Source of the DNA: Rotaria socialis
Lineage: Eukaryota; Rotifera; Eurotatoria; Philodinida; Philodinidae
Reading direction: 5' to 3'
NCBI GenBank assembly: GCA_905331475.1
Contig: CAJNYU010002382.1
Span: forward strand, 1 to 64,000
Length of the DNA: 64,000 bases
Part shown: in pieces, positions 1 through 11,772 of the stretch
Position numbering within the stretch: the stretch's first letter is position 1
Layout of the letters: every line of letters begins with the position of its first letter
Made by a program: the position numbers and the translations under genes
Notes under the pieces: generated by a model
What the model saw: only the letters and a program-made list of their open reading frames with translations
Told to the model about the DNA's origin: nothing
Databases searched by the model: none

Positions 1-1317
1 ATTATACTTTACTAGAAATAGAACGAAGTTAACTCGAAATTATCTGCCTTTTTTGTCTAATCAAATTAAAATACTAATCGATTCTATTGAAGTAGCTAAT
101 TGAACAAGAAAAAAATATCAATGTGGGTATATTATCTTCAGTCGCTCAGAAATTTCATATGATGGGGAATTTGAATTTGCGGCAAAATCATTTTCACGAT
201 AAGAAAAATAATTTGCCAACGAATGGATTGATAAGCAATTATACCGCTATAGTTGACTGTAAATCCATTTGTTTGAAAATTAGTTTGTCGCAAATTCAAA
301 TTCCCAAGGGGGAAAAAGCGCGACTTCATCTACTTCAAAAAAGTTTTGAAGTACGATGAGAGTACAAGTGAAGTACAAGAGAAGTGCAATAAACTACCTC
401 TCATATCAGTTTCATGGTTTTCATTAAATATGTTTTTGATTCCGAACTATGATATATAATGCATTCTATAAGAGTTTTCGATCGATATGCTTCTATCAAC
501 CTAAAAATGTTCGTATTTTTCATTCCGCTAATCGAATGGATTATTTCATCTCATTTAACTGCCAAATTTTCTGTTGTACAATTTTTTGCCAATGAAATCT
601 TTCAGCTGTTATATTTTGTATATTCGATCAATTGGGAGAAAATGTTTTGGATTAAGACTTTGCGAACACAAAGTTTAGTTATTAGAATCAAATTAATCAA
701 AAAATCTGATTTAAATGGTAAGAAATGATATTGATGTAAGTTAAATACTTAGAACTAATATTATCAATTAATTGATAATACATGTTCTACTTCGTAAACC
801 TAAAACCAAAGTGCATCATGTACTTTTTTCAAAGATGACCATGTTGACGTTTGACAAAATTACCAATGCAGAGTATTATATCTTACTTTATACTATTATA
901 TGGCAACGGAAAAATACTTCTGTCGTATGCATGAGAATATTTTTAAAGATTTCTGAAGAAAATTTAATAACTTGTGTAGTTGTTCTACATCATAAACTGC
1001 GAATAATCAGAGCTACTTTTCTAGTTAAAAATGAAGTAGGAGATGATTGTATAACTTATCAAAAGATATTTTTCGCTTTTAACGAATTTCAATCATTAAG
1101 TATAACTTTTTTTGAGTCACCCAGGTGAATTCCAAATATTATATGACGACACAACAGTTTTTGTTTGTTGTATACATTGATCAATCATATATAATTGTGC
1201 GACATCTAGATATATTCGCGATTTTCATGCATTCGATTGTTTAAACAATTATCGAATGAGGTTCGTTTCCGATACCAACGATTTTTTGACATATAGCGGA
1301 CAGGCATAAATCAAGTT
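1..1317. other. AT-rich stretch without a convincing gene
   Basis: Open frames here are short and have low-complexity composition typical of chance frames in AT-rich DNA. The only structure I see is the palindrome at 165-305, listed separately. Confidence 0.5.
165..305. repeat. Imperfect 141-bp palindrome (MITE-like)
   Basis: The outer 17 bases at 165-181 (GGGAATTTGAATTTGCG) are exactly the reverse complement of 289-305. The similarity continues inward with mismatches to a centre near 236, so the whole segment can fold into one hairpin. This is the form of a small non-autonomous foldback element; no flanking duplication is clear. Confidence 0.6.
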
Positions 1318-1698
1318 ATGGATAACAATGAAATTGAACAGCTAATCGCCCTCACAGGTGAGCCGTGTTTTTTTGAAGTCATTGAAGAACAATATGGAAA
1401 ATCTGTAGGAAAAATTTTACTATACCACGATATCGATTGTTATTCAATTTTAAGTCAAATTGATAAACATGCATTGATTGACTTATTCGAAAAGCCTAAT
1501 GATGAACATTTTACGTCTGAATTAATCTTGCGGGTGCGGGTGTGGGTGTGGATGAATGAAGTGATTATTTACACCCACATCCACACCCTCAAGATAGTTG
1601 GTATAGTACTGATTTGCACAACATGCATGAAATTTTCATATTTACTTGGCTGCGTGCAACTCGAAGCGGAGACTGAGAGTCGATCTAATACAGAATAA
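1318..1698 (+). CDS. Unrecognised ORF, cut by a TGTGGG hairpin
   Basis: The first 70 or so codons (MDNNEIEQLIALTG...) have a balanced composition unlike the chance frames around them and look like a real N-terminal exon of an acidic soluble protein. I do not recognise the family. From about 1527 the frame runs through a telomere-like palindrome, giving an unnatural Val/Trp/His stretch, and then into sequence with little coding character. A short open stretch after 1698 (about 25 codons to a TGA near 1780) could be part of a further exon. Either the palindrome has inserted into the gene and broken it, or the true exon ends near 1526 and the palindrome lies in an intron. It may be a fragment. 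Confidence 0.35.
   Translation: MDNNEIEQLIALTGEPCFFEVIEEQYGKSVGKILLYHDIDCYSILSQIDKHALIDLFEKPNDEHFTSELILRVRVWVWMNEVIIYTHIHTLKIVGIVLICTTCMKFSYLLGCVQLEAETESRSNTE
1527..1593. repeat. TGTGGG palindrome, copy 1
   Basis: Left arm CTTGCGGGTGCGGGTGTGGG, right arm ending CCACACCCTCAAG, with a loop of about 20 bases. The CTTG/CAAG ends are complementary. It lies inside an open frame. Related copies are at 2781, 10295, 14170, 19126 and 62706. Confidence 0.75.
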
Positions 1699-2988
1699 GT
1701 CTCTCGAACTGAATGATCTTTTGGTGTTATCTATGGTCGTAAACGACAAGAACATAATATATTTACAAATCTCTAAGATATGAATATACAACCTATGAAG
1801 TCACTTGCGTACTTCGCTTGCAGGCAGGAAGTGATAGGATCTCACGCATTCAAAATCTGTCATACAGTATCATCAATGATCGATAAATAGTACGCTTTGC
1901 CAACCGTATACGTATCTTATTTAAGATCGTTTGCAACAGAAAAGATACACGCTTTTTAATACTATTTACTTTTTCCTTACGCTCGAAAAAGAAAGATGAA
2001 ATTTTAAAAGAAAGAAAAGCTGAAGTATATTTCAAGCCACATTTCCGACACTTCTCTGAACAGCAATGTCAACCGTCCAAAAATTGTCCACTTTACTAAA
2101 AGTCCCACTAGCGTATATGGGACCTTTCATTCCTGATGAAATGTCATATATATCAGTGGCGAAAGGAAAGAAAAACATGCATACGCGACTAATGGACATT
2201 TCCTTTTTCCAGCGGACTTTTCTTTTCGCTTGAAGTGATTCATTCGCATATATGCTACAAAGTCTCAGTTAAAAATAAATCAATAGGGCAAATCTATTGT
2301 ATATATATATATAATGAACCAGTAGATATTCCTTCGTTCTATGGTACTTTCCTGTTCTATAAAACATCTTATTTTTTGATTCTTTTGCATTAGAATATTT
2401 CAAAGAATGAAACCGAGAACATTTACTTTTTACTTGCTGCTAACTACAGGGTTCTCTATAAATTTTCTCGTTTTCACTTGTGTCTGAAGGCATTCTTTTT
2501 ATAACGACGAAGCATCACATTCGATTGAAAAACATGACACACATTAAAAAAAAGTTAATCTATGTACAATCTATGAACGAACGAAATGAAATGAATATTG
2601 AAAAAAAGATTTTTTGAGACTGAAAATGTTACTTTTTAATTCAAACAAAACTAGTTCGATGAAATAACTCAGTAAGACTAATTTTATTATTTAGCAACAT
2701 ACATTTTGCTACTGAAAATACTAAAGAAAAATTTTATTGAATCATTACCTCTGGTTTTCACTGGAGATTAAAATTGAAAAGGGCGAGTGTGGGTGTGGGT
2801 GTGGGTGTCTGCCTTCTTTTTAGATACACTGACACCCACACCCACACCCTCTAGTGAAATACATAAACAAGAAAAAAGAGCATTGAAATCAAGGATTGCG
2901 TTGATCGAAAGAGGTGCACGCTTTAGCTGACCATTTAGTTTTATTCTGCCATGTCATCGAAAAATTGGTCATCGACTGGAGTCGTTAA
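1699..2988. other. Intergenic stretch
   Basis: Apart from the palindrome at 2781-2852 I see no supported feature. There is no long open frame on either strand, and several A/T runs. Confidence 0.45.
2781..2852. repeat. TGTGGG palindrome, copy 2
   Basis: Three and a half TGTGGG units on the left face CCCACA units on the right, around an AT-rich loop of about 25 bases. It is the most regular copy in the window and sits about 140 bp past the stop codon of the LRR gene. Confidence 0.75.
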
Positions 2989-5900
2989 TCAATCAGAACC
3001 AGAATCAGTATAACAACCATATTCACAATCAGGCGAGCAATCGCTGGGATAATGGGCATAAAGCTCAATTCTTTCTACTTCGTCTTCCCAGTCACACATT
3101 TGCTGCGGCGTGATGTTGTTACCAATAAGTGCCAGTGTTAACAATGTCTAGGTGTAAAAGTATAGATAAACATGGCTAAATTAAGTAGAAACCAATAAGT
3201 CACCGTATTTTCACTCAGAGCAAAAACCAATTGCTGTGCTCCATCATCCCCAATTTGATTAACGTTCAGGTTCAATTTGGTGAGTATCTATGGGAGATAG
3301 TTCACATAATTATGAATTAAACTAATCGAGAAAATAAACTACTTTGTTGTTTTTTAATACGTCTGCCAAATATTGTGCTCCAATATCTCCTATCTGATTG
3401 TATCCAAGATCTAAAGTTACCAGAATCTAATTGTAAAGTGAGTATCAATATGAGATTGATTTAGTAGTCTGTAAAACTTACAGGATTGTGTTCTAACGCA
3501 TCAGAAATATATCGCACCCCATCTTGCCCAATCTGGTTCGATTGAAGGTTCAATGTTGTTATTGTCTACGAAAACAACTCGACATAAATGTGAATTAAAT
3601 TGATCAAGAGATTTAAGTACTTTGCTTTTGCGTAGCACATCAGCGAGGCACTGTGCTCCAAAATCTCCGATTTTGTTTCTTTCAAGATTCAAAGTTGCGA
3701 GCATCTAAGTGGACATGAGAGTAGTTGAACAATTAATGAGAGCTTACTATGTGACTTTCTAAAGCGCTAGAGAGAAATTTCATTGCATTGCCACCAATTG
3801 CATTCGAGCTAAGGTTCAACTGGGTCAGCGTCTAAAAGAAAAATAGAAGAAAACGCATGTGAAAAATAAACAGGAATGCATTTCTTGATACTTGGCTATA
3901 TTGTAAGGCATCAGAAAGATGTTGTACTTCTTTGTCGCCAATCTTCAAATTTGAGAGATTTAAGTCGGTTATAGTCTGATGTAATGACATCAACACATAT
4001 GCAACACAAATTTAGGTAATTCAAAGTTACTTTGTCATTTCTTAATCCTATTGCTGCTCCGATAACTGCACAATAACCATTATTCTTTCCAAATAGCTCG
4101 AGTCTTTTTAGTGTCTGAATAATGAGTTGTATGCCAATATTGTTATCAAAACGTTTCTCACCGCATTTTCTCGTAAAGAATCAGCTAGATATTGTGCTCC
4201 GGTATCATCGATTTCATGATGTGAAAGATTCAACTCAGCAATTGTCTGGTTAGTAAACAAATCGTGCTCATCAACGACTTCAGTCAACAAAATATGTTAC
4301 TTTGTTGGTATTTAATGTATCTACTAGGTGTTTTATTTCATTATTTCCAAAATTATTTTTCCAATAAATATTCATCCTGACGTCTTTCTACAAAACAAAA
4401 CGTTCGCAACTGTGAGGAAAATCATTCAATCTCTCAAAATACTTTATCATTGAACTTTTCAATCGATATGCCGTGCTCCTGCAAGTATCTAGTATTAAAT
4501 CCAATTACTCGTAATTGTGTAATTGTCTGCATAAATATAAGAGCTAGTCGAATACAAAATGAAAATGGTAAGACAAACTATATTAGTTTGTAAGAATCTA
4601 AAAAATTGCTGCACTTCTGCTTCGCCAGTAATATTGTTCTCAATTTCAACATGATCGATGATCTATGCGAGAATAAAAGCATGATAGCTAGTATATGTTA
4701 CTTAGTAAAATGTATCACATCATTGGTTTCAAATACATCAAGTAAACATTGTAATCCAATGAGTCCTATTGGATTATGTAAGAGAGAGAGTTTCTTCAAC
4801 GTCTGCAATACAAAGTAAGATTCAATATCATTACTATAACTGTGAGTAAGTAATCACTTTGTTATTTTGCAAAACTCGAGCCAGACACTCGGCTCCAACA
4901 TCTCCAATTTCATTTCTTGAAAGATCTAGCTGAGTAATTACCTAAGTAGTAAACAAATCGCGTTTATTAGTAATTTCAATCAACAATCTTACTTTGTTGA
5001 TTTGTAATACATCCGCTAAATATTTCATTTCATTATTTCCGAAGTTAATTTTCCAATCAGTATCCATTCTGATATCCTTCTAAAAAAGCGCTTATGACTG
5101 CGAGAAAAAAGCCTGCGATTTCAGAATACCTTATAAGTGGATCTTTCAATTGATATTCTGTGTTTTCGCCAGTGCTGATTATTAAACCCATTTAGTTTCA
5201 AGTTCGTAATTGTCTACATAAATATAAGGATAGGTGGAATACAAGATGAAAATGGTAAGACAAACTATATTAGTTTGCAAGAATTTAAAAAACTGCTGCA
5301 CTTCTGTATCGTCAGTAATATTGTTGTCAATTTCAACATGATCGATGATCTATGCGAGAATAAAAACATGATCGCTAGTAAATGCTATTTAGTAAAATAT
5401 GTAACTTGATTGGTTCCAAATGCATCAAGTAAACATTGTAATCCAATGAGTCCTATTCGATTATGTAAAAGAAAGAGTTTCTCCAATGTCTATAAGAAAA
5501 GATAAGGTTAAATCTGGTTACTATAGCTGTTAGTGATGAATCACTTTGTTATTTTGCAAAACTCGAGCTAAAAATTCAGCTCCAACATCTCCAATTTCAT
5601 TATTTGAGAGATATAATGCGATGAATTTCTACGTAAAAACAAAACTACAAGAACTGATTGCGATAGTCGAGAGACGCTACCGTTTCGGTGCCACCTAATG
5701 CATCAGCTAGAAATCTAACTTCATCGTCACCGATTTTTTTTGATTGCAAATAAATAGTGGAATGTATCTGTAGAAAACGGCATATTAAATTCATATGGCA
5801 AAACTATTACAACAATTAGTCACGTTTCCGTTTCGTATTTGCATCATTGCGCTAACGAGCGCACAATAGTTTCCAATATTTCCCTCGAGGTTTAGATCTG

Positions 5901-8900
5901 CAAGTGTCTGCCGAAAATTACTCATGCATTTTAGATTGACAACAAATGAAATCATACTTCGCTGTCCTTGAGCGCTTTGGATAAGTGTTTCGCTCCATCA
6001 TTGGTGAGCTGATTGTAGGAGAGATCTAATGTCTTAATTTTCTATGAAAGTAGCGATGATTTTTATGATAAAAATCATTTAAATAATAGATTACTGTGTT
6101 GTTTTGCAATATATCTCCCAAATATTGTATGCTACTATCTCCTATTTGATTTCTTGAAAGTTTCAACTCAGTAATTGTCTATTTAATTAAAAAAAGTTCA
6201 TAATCTTTAGTAAACTGAATGAGACAAAATTTGTTACATTGTTGTTTCGTAATGCATCTGCTAAAAATTGTACATCAGTGTCAGTAATTTTCTTGTTTCG
6301 AATATAAATTCTTGTGACTGTCTACGTGAACTCAAGATTGTTACGAAAGTATTGGGTTGTTAACAATCACTTACTGGGTCATTTTGTATTTGGAATGCTG
6401 CACTAACAAATGCATAGGAGTCACTAGGATTTTTTTCTAAGTCCAATCTCTTAAGTGTCTATTTGAATTAATTCTAATAATTTCGAGAGAAAAATAATTT
6501 CAAGATGTTACTTTATTATTTTCCAGGACCTTAGCAAGATATTTCATACCATCATCTTGTACCCGATTTGATTCAAGATTTAATATGGTTAGTGTCTGAA
6601 GAATAAAATGAAGGCTTAAATGCACGAGATGATTGTAACAAAAAGCATTACTTGGTTTTTCTGTAAGGCTGTAGCAAAATGTTGTGCCCCCGTATTTCCA
6701 ATTTCATTTCCCGAAAGGTCTAGCAAAGTCAATGTCTATATGAACAAATATATATTAACACAATTCCTGTAAGTATTTTGCCTGATTTTGTTTCAATGCA
6801 TCAGCCAAATAACATGCGCCCAAGTCTCCGATTCTGTCTCCTTCACACTGATTGTGAAGAATCAATTTAGCCAACGGCTGTATGAGAGAATTTGAATGTG
6901 GTATAGAATTAGCAAGAAAATTCTCCTAAGTTACTGTGTTCTTCTGTAACAATTTAGCAAGACATATTGCACCGTCGTTCCCAACTCGGTTGGAAGAGAG
7001 ATTTAATATAGTCAGCGTCTGTATAGTAAACAAGTAATCAATAAAATAAATTAATTGTAAAGACTATGCCACCTGATTCATTTCTAATGCATCAGCGAGA
7101 TGGTGTGTTCCTGTACCTCCGATTCGATTCCCTGTACAGGATTCGTGATTAAATGGCGACCATTCGAATTCCTGTGACAAAAAGAAGTAGACTGGATTAT
7201 GAATAAAAGCATGATCAGGGAGCTTCTGGTTGTCTTTTTTATTTTGCTTCTGATAGAAAATATCCTGAATTCAACAGCTAAATCATATGACTTTTCTAGT
7301 TAATTCATACGTTGTTATTATCAATAAAAAACTTTAAAATCACTTTTCGTATTAGAAGGTTCTCGCTTCCTCTATCGAATTCAGCTAAAGAAAGCCTACA
7401 TGGATACGACATATTACTCCACCATGTTTCGTGACTTTCAATTCAAAAAGTTTTTTTAGAAAGCCAATTATAATTTTAAGAATTTCAAGTTAGAATTTTT
7501 TTATCTTGATGGTCAATAGATACATTAATTAGTTCTATAGGATTGTCAATTTCAAATTCTGAAAACTAGACATTGTATGGCTAATTCCCTCTACTGAAGG
7601 GAGGGTCTTACGAAAAGTGAGTTAAATACGTTCGTTCGTTCGTGTGTGTATGTGTGTCCGTTCGTCCGTTCGTTCGTTCGTCCAATAGGAAAGCTGATGC
7701 ATAAACTTCACTAACCTCAAACAATATCTGTAGAGATAGGTTTCACCGAAGGTAATCGGGGTCGGGGAATACGATGGCTTTGTCAGATTTTTGAAATTTT
7801 TCTTTTTTCTTTTTTTAGGAGAGAGAGAGAGACTTTTTTGAGAAAAAAATAGTTTTCTATAAGGGTTGACCGAAGGTAATCGGAGTCGGGGAACACGATG
7901 GCGTTGTCAGATTGTTGGAATTTTGTGCTTCAAACAAGTTTGTAATGGATTAGGAGCTGTTTAGATCGTCGCATTTTCTTGATAGGAATGCTTTGTAGGG
8001 AACTTTTTTGAGGATACCATTCGATGATGTTTATAGTGTTAGATGTATCGTATGGTTATGTAAGATATTATTAAGAATAGGCTATAGGCATCGTGCGGTT
8101 GAATTGATTCTCAATTTGGGAGCGGCTAGGCGTGAGTGGCGCTCCATAGGGGCGCCGACGAACGACTAGCCGTTCACCTGCACTGAGAGTTTGAAAGCTT
8201 TTCTCAAAATCTTCAGCTTATTCTTGATATGTCAACTTTTATTGCATCACGAAGAATTTATTCAAACTTAACTCCTAGAATTCTAGATTAGTGCATCTAC
8301 GAACGGACGCAAACTGATAAGTACTCGGGAATCATGTCCCATTCTTCTCTAAATTGTGATGAATTTATCGCATATGTAGATGTAACTGAATTGAATTAGT
8401 CCCACAACTGTTGTTTTCGTTTTTTTTTGAAAATTCTCTTCGTTTTTATCTAATAATTATAGAATGAGGTGAACCTTTGAATCAGTAATGCGGTGTTTAA
8501 AAGGATCACGTTCAACGCATATATGAGACNCATGAAAATCATTTCGAAGCTATAAAATGTGAAGTCTCTCAGCTAGATAGTTTTGGATAGCTACGTTCCA
8601 CATGACTAAATCCTTTCAGTAGAGGGTTGGCGACGCAAACGTCGCGTTACCTTTTTTTTATAATCGCAGCCGAATATCAGTGAAGTAAGTGTCTACGCAA
8701 GCAACATAAATACATGAAAGAAAAATTAAACAATATATTACTTTATTGTCTCGCAATGCATGAGCTAAGTACTGCGCACCAATATCTCCGATTTCGTTAT
8801 TTGAAAGGTTTAACTCAGTGATTGTCTAAATGAAAATAAAAATCATAACGAATCAAAAGACAAATCGTGCAAATCTATGACTTTATTATTTTCTAATGCG

Positions 8901-9555
8901 TCAGCCAGAAACCGTGTCTCATCGTTACCGATTTTCATCGCTTTCAGATTCATTGTTGTATGAGTCTGCTACACAAGTTAAACTATACAATAAAGCAGTT
9001 GCTAGAAATGTATCACCTTGTTGCTTTTTATTAGAATTGCTGTACTAACAGCTGTACAATAGCTTCCAATATTTCCTTCCAGTTCCAAGTTGGTGATTAT
9101 CTATGAGAAAGTAATCACGAAAAAGTTAAAGATAACTTAGATAAGAAATCTTGAAACCATACTTTATTCTCTTTCAAAGCGTCGAAAAGATATTGAGCTC
9201 CATCATTACCGATCCTGTTGTGCGAAAGATCTAACGTTTCCAAATTCTATATGTGACATAAGATATACATATTATGGAAATGGACTTTGAAAAAGTTTAA
9301 CTGTATGAGTTCGAAATGCATTGGCGATGTGTTGTGCTCCAATATCTGTGATTTGATTCCGTGAAAGGTCAAGTTGAGTTAAAGTCTGCGCGACAGAAAA
9401 ACGTGAATGAAACGAGTAAGATGTTTCAAAAAAGATACTACGTTGCGGTTTTGTAGTTCGACGGCAAGATGTTTTAGTAGTATATCCCCCATTTGAGTCA
9501 TTGAAAGGTCCAATTTGTAGGGCTTTTGCGCAGAAATAAAAAAAAGTAAGTACAT
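2989..9555 (-). CDS. 37-exon leucine-rich-repeat protein (RanGAP/NLRC3-type repeats)
   Basis: Reading the minus strand, I find 37 consecutive exons, all in phase 0, joining to 1,069 codons with no internal stop. Twenty-nine exons are exactly 84 bp, each one 28-residue LRR of the form TLTxLNLSxNxIGDxGAxxLA; introns are about 50-60 bp. Exon 1 is 9442-9555 (ATG at 9555, an inferred start) and exon 37 is 2989-3147, an acidic C-terminal tail ending in TGA. The rest are exons at 9302, 9163, 9017, 8882, 8742, 8651, 7073, 6935, 6782, 6652, 6512, 6375, 6238, 6095, 5958, 5824, 5681, 5545, 5406, 5266, 5130, 4993, 4858, 4719, 4579, 4443, 4301, 4162, 4031, 3892, 3748, 3621, 3482, 3343 and 3204 (lower ends). 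Exon 10 (6782-6877) seems to use a GC donor. Exons 7 and 8 look like one repeat split by an inserted element. No NACHT, F-box or other domain is attached. LRR proteins of this kind bind other proteins; the partner is unknown. Confidence 0.8.
4301..5628 (-). repeat. Tandem duplication of a five-exon LRR block
   Basis: Exons at 4301-4941 (five exons) and at 4993-5628 (five exons) match one for one, in the same order and with the same odd 87-bp exon, at an offset of about 690 bp. Intron sequence is also shared: the region around 4551-4800 is close to that around 5230-5490. This is a recent unequal-crossover type expansion inside the gene that kept the reading frame. Confidence 0.75.
7172..8650 (-). 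other. 1.48-kb intron of the LRR gene, created or filled by an insertion
   Basis: All other introns of this gene are near 55 bp. This gap separates a 14-codon exon (8651-8692) from a 33-codon exon (7073-7171). The first carries the start of an LRR and the second the end of one. Donor GTAACG and acceptor CAG are present. The stretch contains a terminal-inverted-repeat element (7587-8626) and a TTCG/TGTG microsatellite at about 7628-7682. It also contains the window's single ambiguous base, near 8530. Confidence 0.5.
7587..8626. mobile_element. Candidate non-autonomous DNA transposon, 1.04 kb
   Basis: It begins CCCTCTACTGAA (7587-7598) and ends with the exact reverse complement TTCAGTAGAGGG (8615-8626). 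Inside are two copies, 121 bp apart (near 7752 and 7873), of a 40-bp GC-richer motif. There is also a GC-rich segment near 8107-8180 with small palindromes. No transposase frame is visible, so it would be non-autonomous. The flanks share only TT, so the target-site duplication is uncertain. Confidence 0.5.
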
Positions 9556-9741
9556 GCATATATTAAAATAGAGCTAATACATCAGCACAATTCTACGACC
9601 GAGTATCTGTAGGTTACTTATACTATTCAAAACGATTTAGATTCTAAACACCTAGAAATATAACTTTACAGTAGTCACGAAACATTATCTAATATTAATG
9701 ACGCTGATTCCAAAGTATTCTCTTTCGTTGAATGAAAAGAT

Positions 9742-11085
9742 TTAGTTACTTTTGATACAATCATAGGTTCTAAAAGTACTTACTATAGGATAAAAAATGG
9801 CATGGACGATTCCATCTGTGGATGATATTTGTAACGTAGCATGTTTGTTTTCTTCAGAGCGCACACATACTGGTGTTGTATACAGATTTATTCTGGGTCT
9901 GTTAATAATATAATCGCATGCAACAAACCATCGCTTTTCACTGAGCCAGAAAGAATCATGAAATGGCAAAATAAGCGATTCAATATCCATATGACCATCA
10001 TACTTCATAATATCAAAAGTCAAGAGAAACTCAAATTTATTCAGTAACGGTAATGTATTCTGAATGTATTGCTTCCAATAAGAGCCATTGAAGATCGAAT
10101 CGAATACTTCCCTAGGTGATACTAACTTGAGGTAGACAAGCGATGGTGTCATTGAAAGGAGAAGTTCCAAGTCTTTAATGGGTAGTTCACAATTGCCAAT
10201 AGCCAATGATATTAGTTGATGATACCCTATTGTGTTATAAATGAAAAAAGTAATAGATAAAAACAAAGTTTTAATCATGAAGGTATGTGCAAGCCTTGAT
10301 GGGGGTGAGGATTACATGAAAATAACAGTGACACACATATCTATGCCCACACCTTGACTTTCTATACCTGCAGTAGTGGGAGATGTGCGTTGTCTTTTCG
10401 CCAAATGAGATGCCGTAGTCAAAGACGACGAACCCGTTTTATGAATGGTATTCATGATACAGTTTCTCATGGTAAAACTTTTTAACTGGAAAGAATTGGA
10501 AAGTATAACACAATATTGATCATATGTACAATCTTGGATTGTCAGTTGTTCTAATGTTGATTGAATTGGCCACGGTAATGTTGAATTTGTATAATTCAAA
10601 TTATGCAAAGAGAGTTTACGGAGCTTTGAATTAATAACGAGAGGAAATATACTTTCCAATATCCGATCTCTTTCCCCTTCATATCCAACAATTGTAAGTG
10701 AAAATGAGGTAATGGAAGTAACGTGCTCCAAAAATCGATTTATTTCAGCTGCACGACGGACATTGCAAAAAGTTATTGAATGAAGCCTAGTGAATCGACA
10801 AATGTTGAAATACGAAAGAAATAATTGAATGTATTGATCTCTATTGTCTGCTGTCGATAACTTTAGGGAAACTACGTTTTCAGGTTGAACGAATCGAGAA
10901 ACAAGTTTCAGGTCCGATTCGCTCATTGAACCGCATTCTAATTCAAAACGATTATAGGCACTGGCAAGTACATAAAATTGCGAGCAAACACGACGAACTG
11001 AACAAATAATAAAACGTGCTTCGAGATGATCGAAAATCTGATAGAGTAGTTCAGCAGGAAGATTCAGAAGAACCGACTTTGACAT
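9742..11085 (-). CDS. F-box protein, two exons, 400 aa
   Basis: Exon 1 is 10368-11085 and exon 2 is 9742-10226. Joined across a 141-bp intron (donor GTATAG, acceptor AATAG) they give 401 codons including the stop. Residues 5-45 (LNLPAELLYQIFDHLEARF...) are a typical F-box, which binds Skp1 and recruits the protein as the substrate receptor of an SCF ubiquitin ligase. The rest has irregular leucine-rich segments, the usual substrate-binding part, but no clean LRR repeats. The intron carries a TGTGGG palindrome. The gene lies 186 bp upstream of the LRR gene on the same strand. Substrate unknown. Confidence 0.8.
10295..10356. repeat. TGTGGG palindrome, degenerate copy, in an F-box intron
   Basis: CTTGATGGGGGTG at the left and GCCCACACCTTG at the right are complementary with mismatches. 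The element makes up nearly half of the 141-bp intron (10227-10367), which is longer than the usual 55 bp. Confidence 0.5.
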
Positions 11086-11254
11086 AATAGTATCGATTTA
11101 CACCACTAAAAATAATCACCTAGCTAAAAAAGATACTTGTATTGCTAATGTGATATGGCGTTGTTCTTTTTACTGAATATTAAATTAACATAAAAAACAA
11201 ATTCAATAGAATTTAATATGGTGAATAAATTTCTAACTATTGTATGGGGAGACT

Positions 11255-11772
11255 GGAATTTCGGACCAATTTTATACAAATTCGTTAAACTCGGAGAAAA
11301 AATGAATTTTTTTGAAAATTGGTTTCTAGATTCTTTTAGTACCGAGCGAAGCGTCGTAGTGCTGAGCGAAGCGTCGTAGCGCCAAGCGAAGTAATATAGT
11401 GTTAAAAACAGCACTTCTATTATTATAGAACATAGTATGGCGTTTTAAGATACATATCGTTTATCCAAAACAAGCACGAACGAATCTAGTGTAATCTCAA
11501 TATTGGCTTAAGGATGCACATTTTTTAGTTTTATTTTAGATGTAGAATTCACTATTGCTGGTATATTTTTCGAAATTTGTTGAGATGTAAATTAGGTATA
11601 AATTCGGTTTTTTTTATTTCAACTCGTTTTTCTTCTATGGAATGAAAAACGCCGCTTCGCTCAGCACTACGCCGCTGCGCTCGGTACTAAAAAAATCTAG
11701 AAACCAATTTTCAAAAAAATTCGTTTTTTCTCCGAGTTTAATGAATTTGTATAAAATTGGTCCGAAAATTCC
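11255..11772. mobile_element. Foldback element with 120-bp inverted arms
   Basis: The arm 11255-11376 is repeated in reverse at 11651-11772, with about 275 bp between. Each arm contains a run of the motif CGCTTCGCTC spaced by CACTAC-like bases, followed by an AT-rich part. Both arms are open for 35-40 codons in mirrored frames (SLSTT-LRSVLK...), which may be chance or a relic of a once-coding source sequence. Confidence 0.55.

Noticed and set aside
772..1128. 118-codon open frame as a gene
   Set aside because: Composition is Ile/Phe/Tyr/Leu-rich like chance frames in AT-rich DNA, with no domain, splice context or neighbour support.
1527..2852. A true telomere or chromosome end near the left side of the window
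   Set aside because: The tracts are short, palindromic and internal, with genes on both sides. There is no long one-directional TGTGGG array.
9442..10226. F-box gene spliced directly into the LRR array as one F-box-LRR protein
   Set aside because: The donor overlapping the F-box stop leaves one base of a codon, while the first LRR exon starts in phase 0, so the frame would break.
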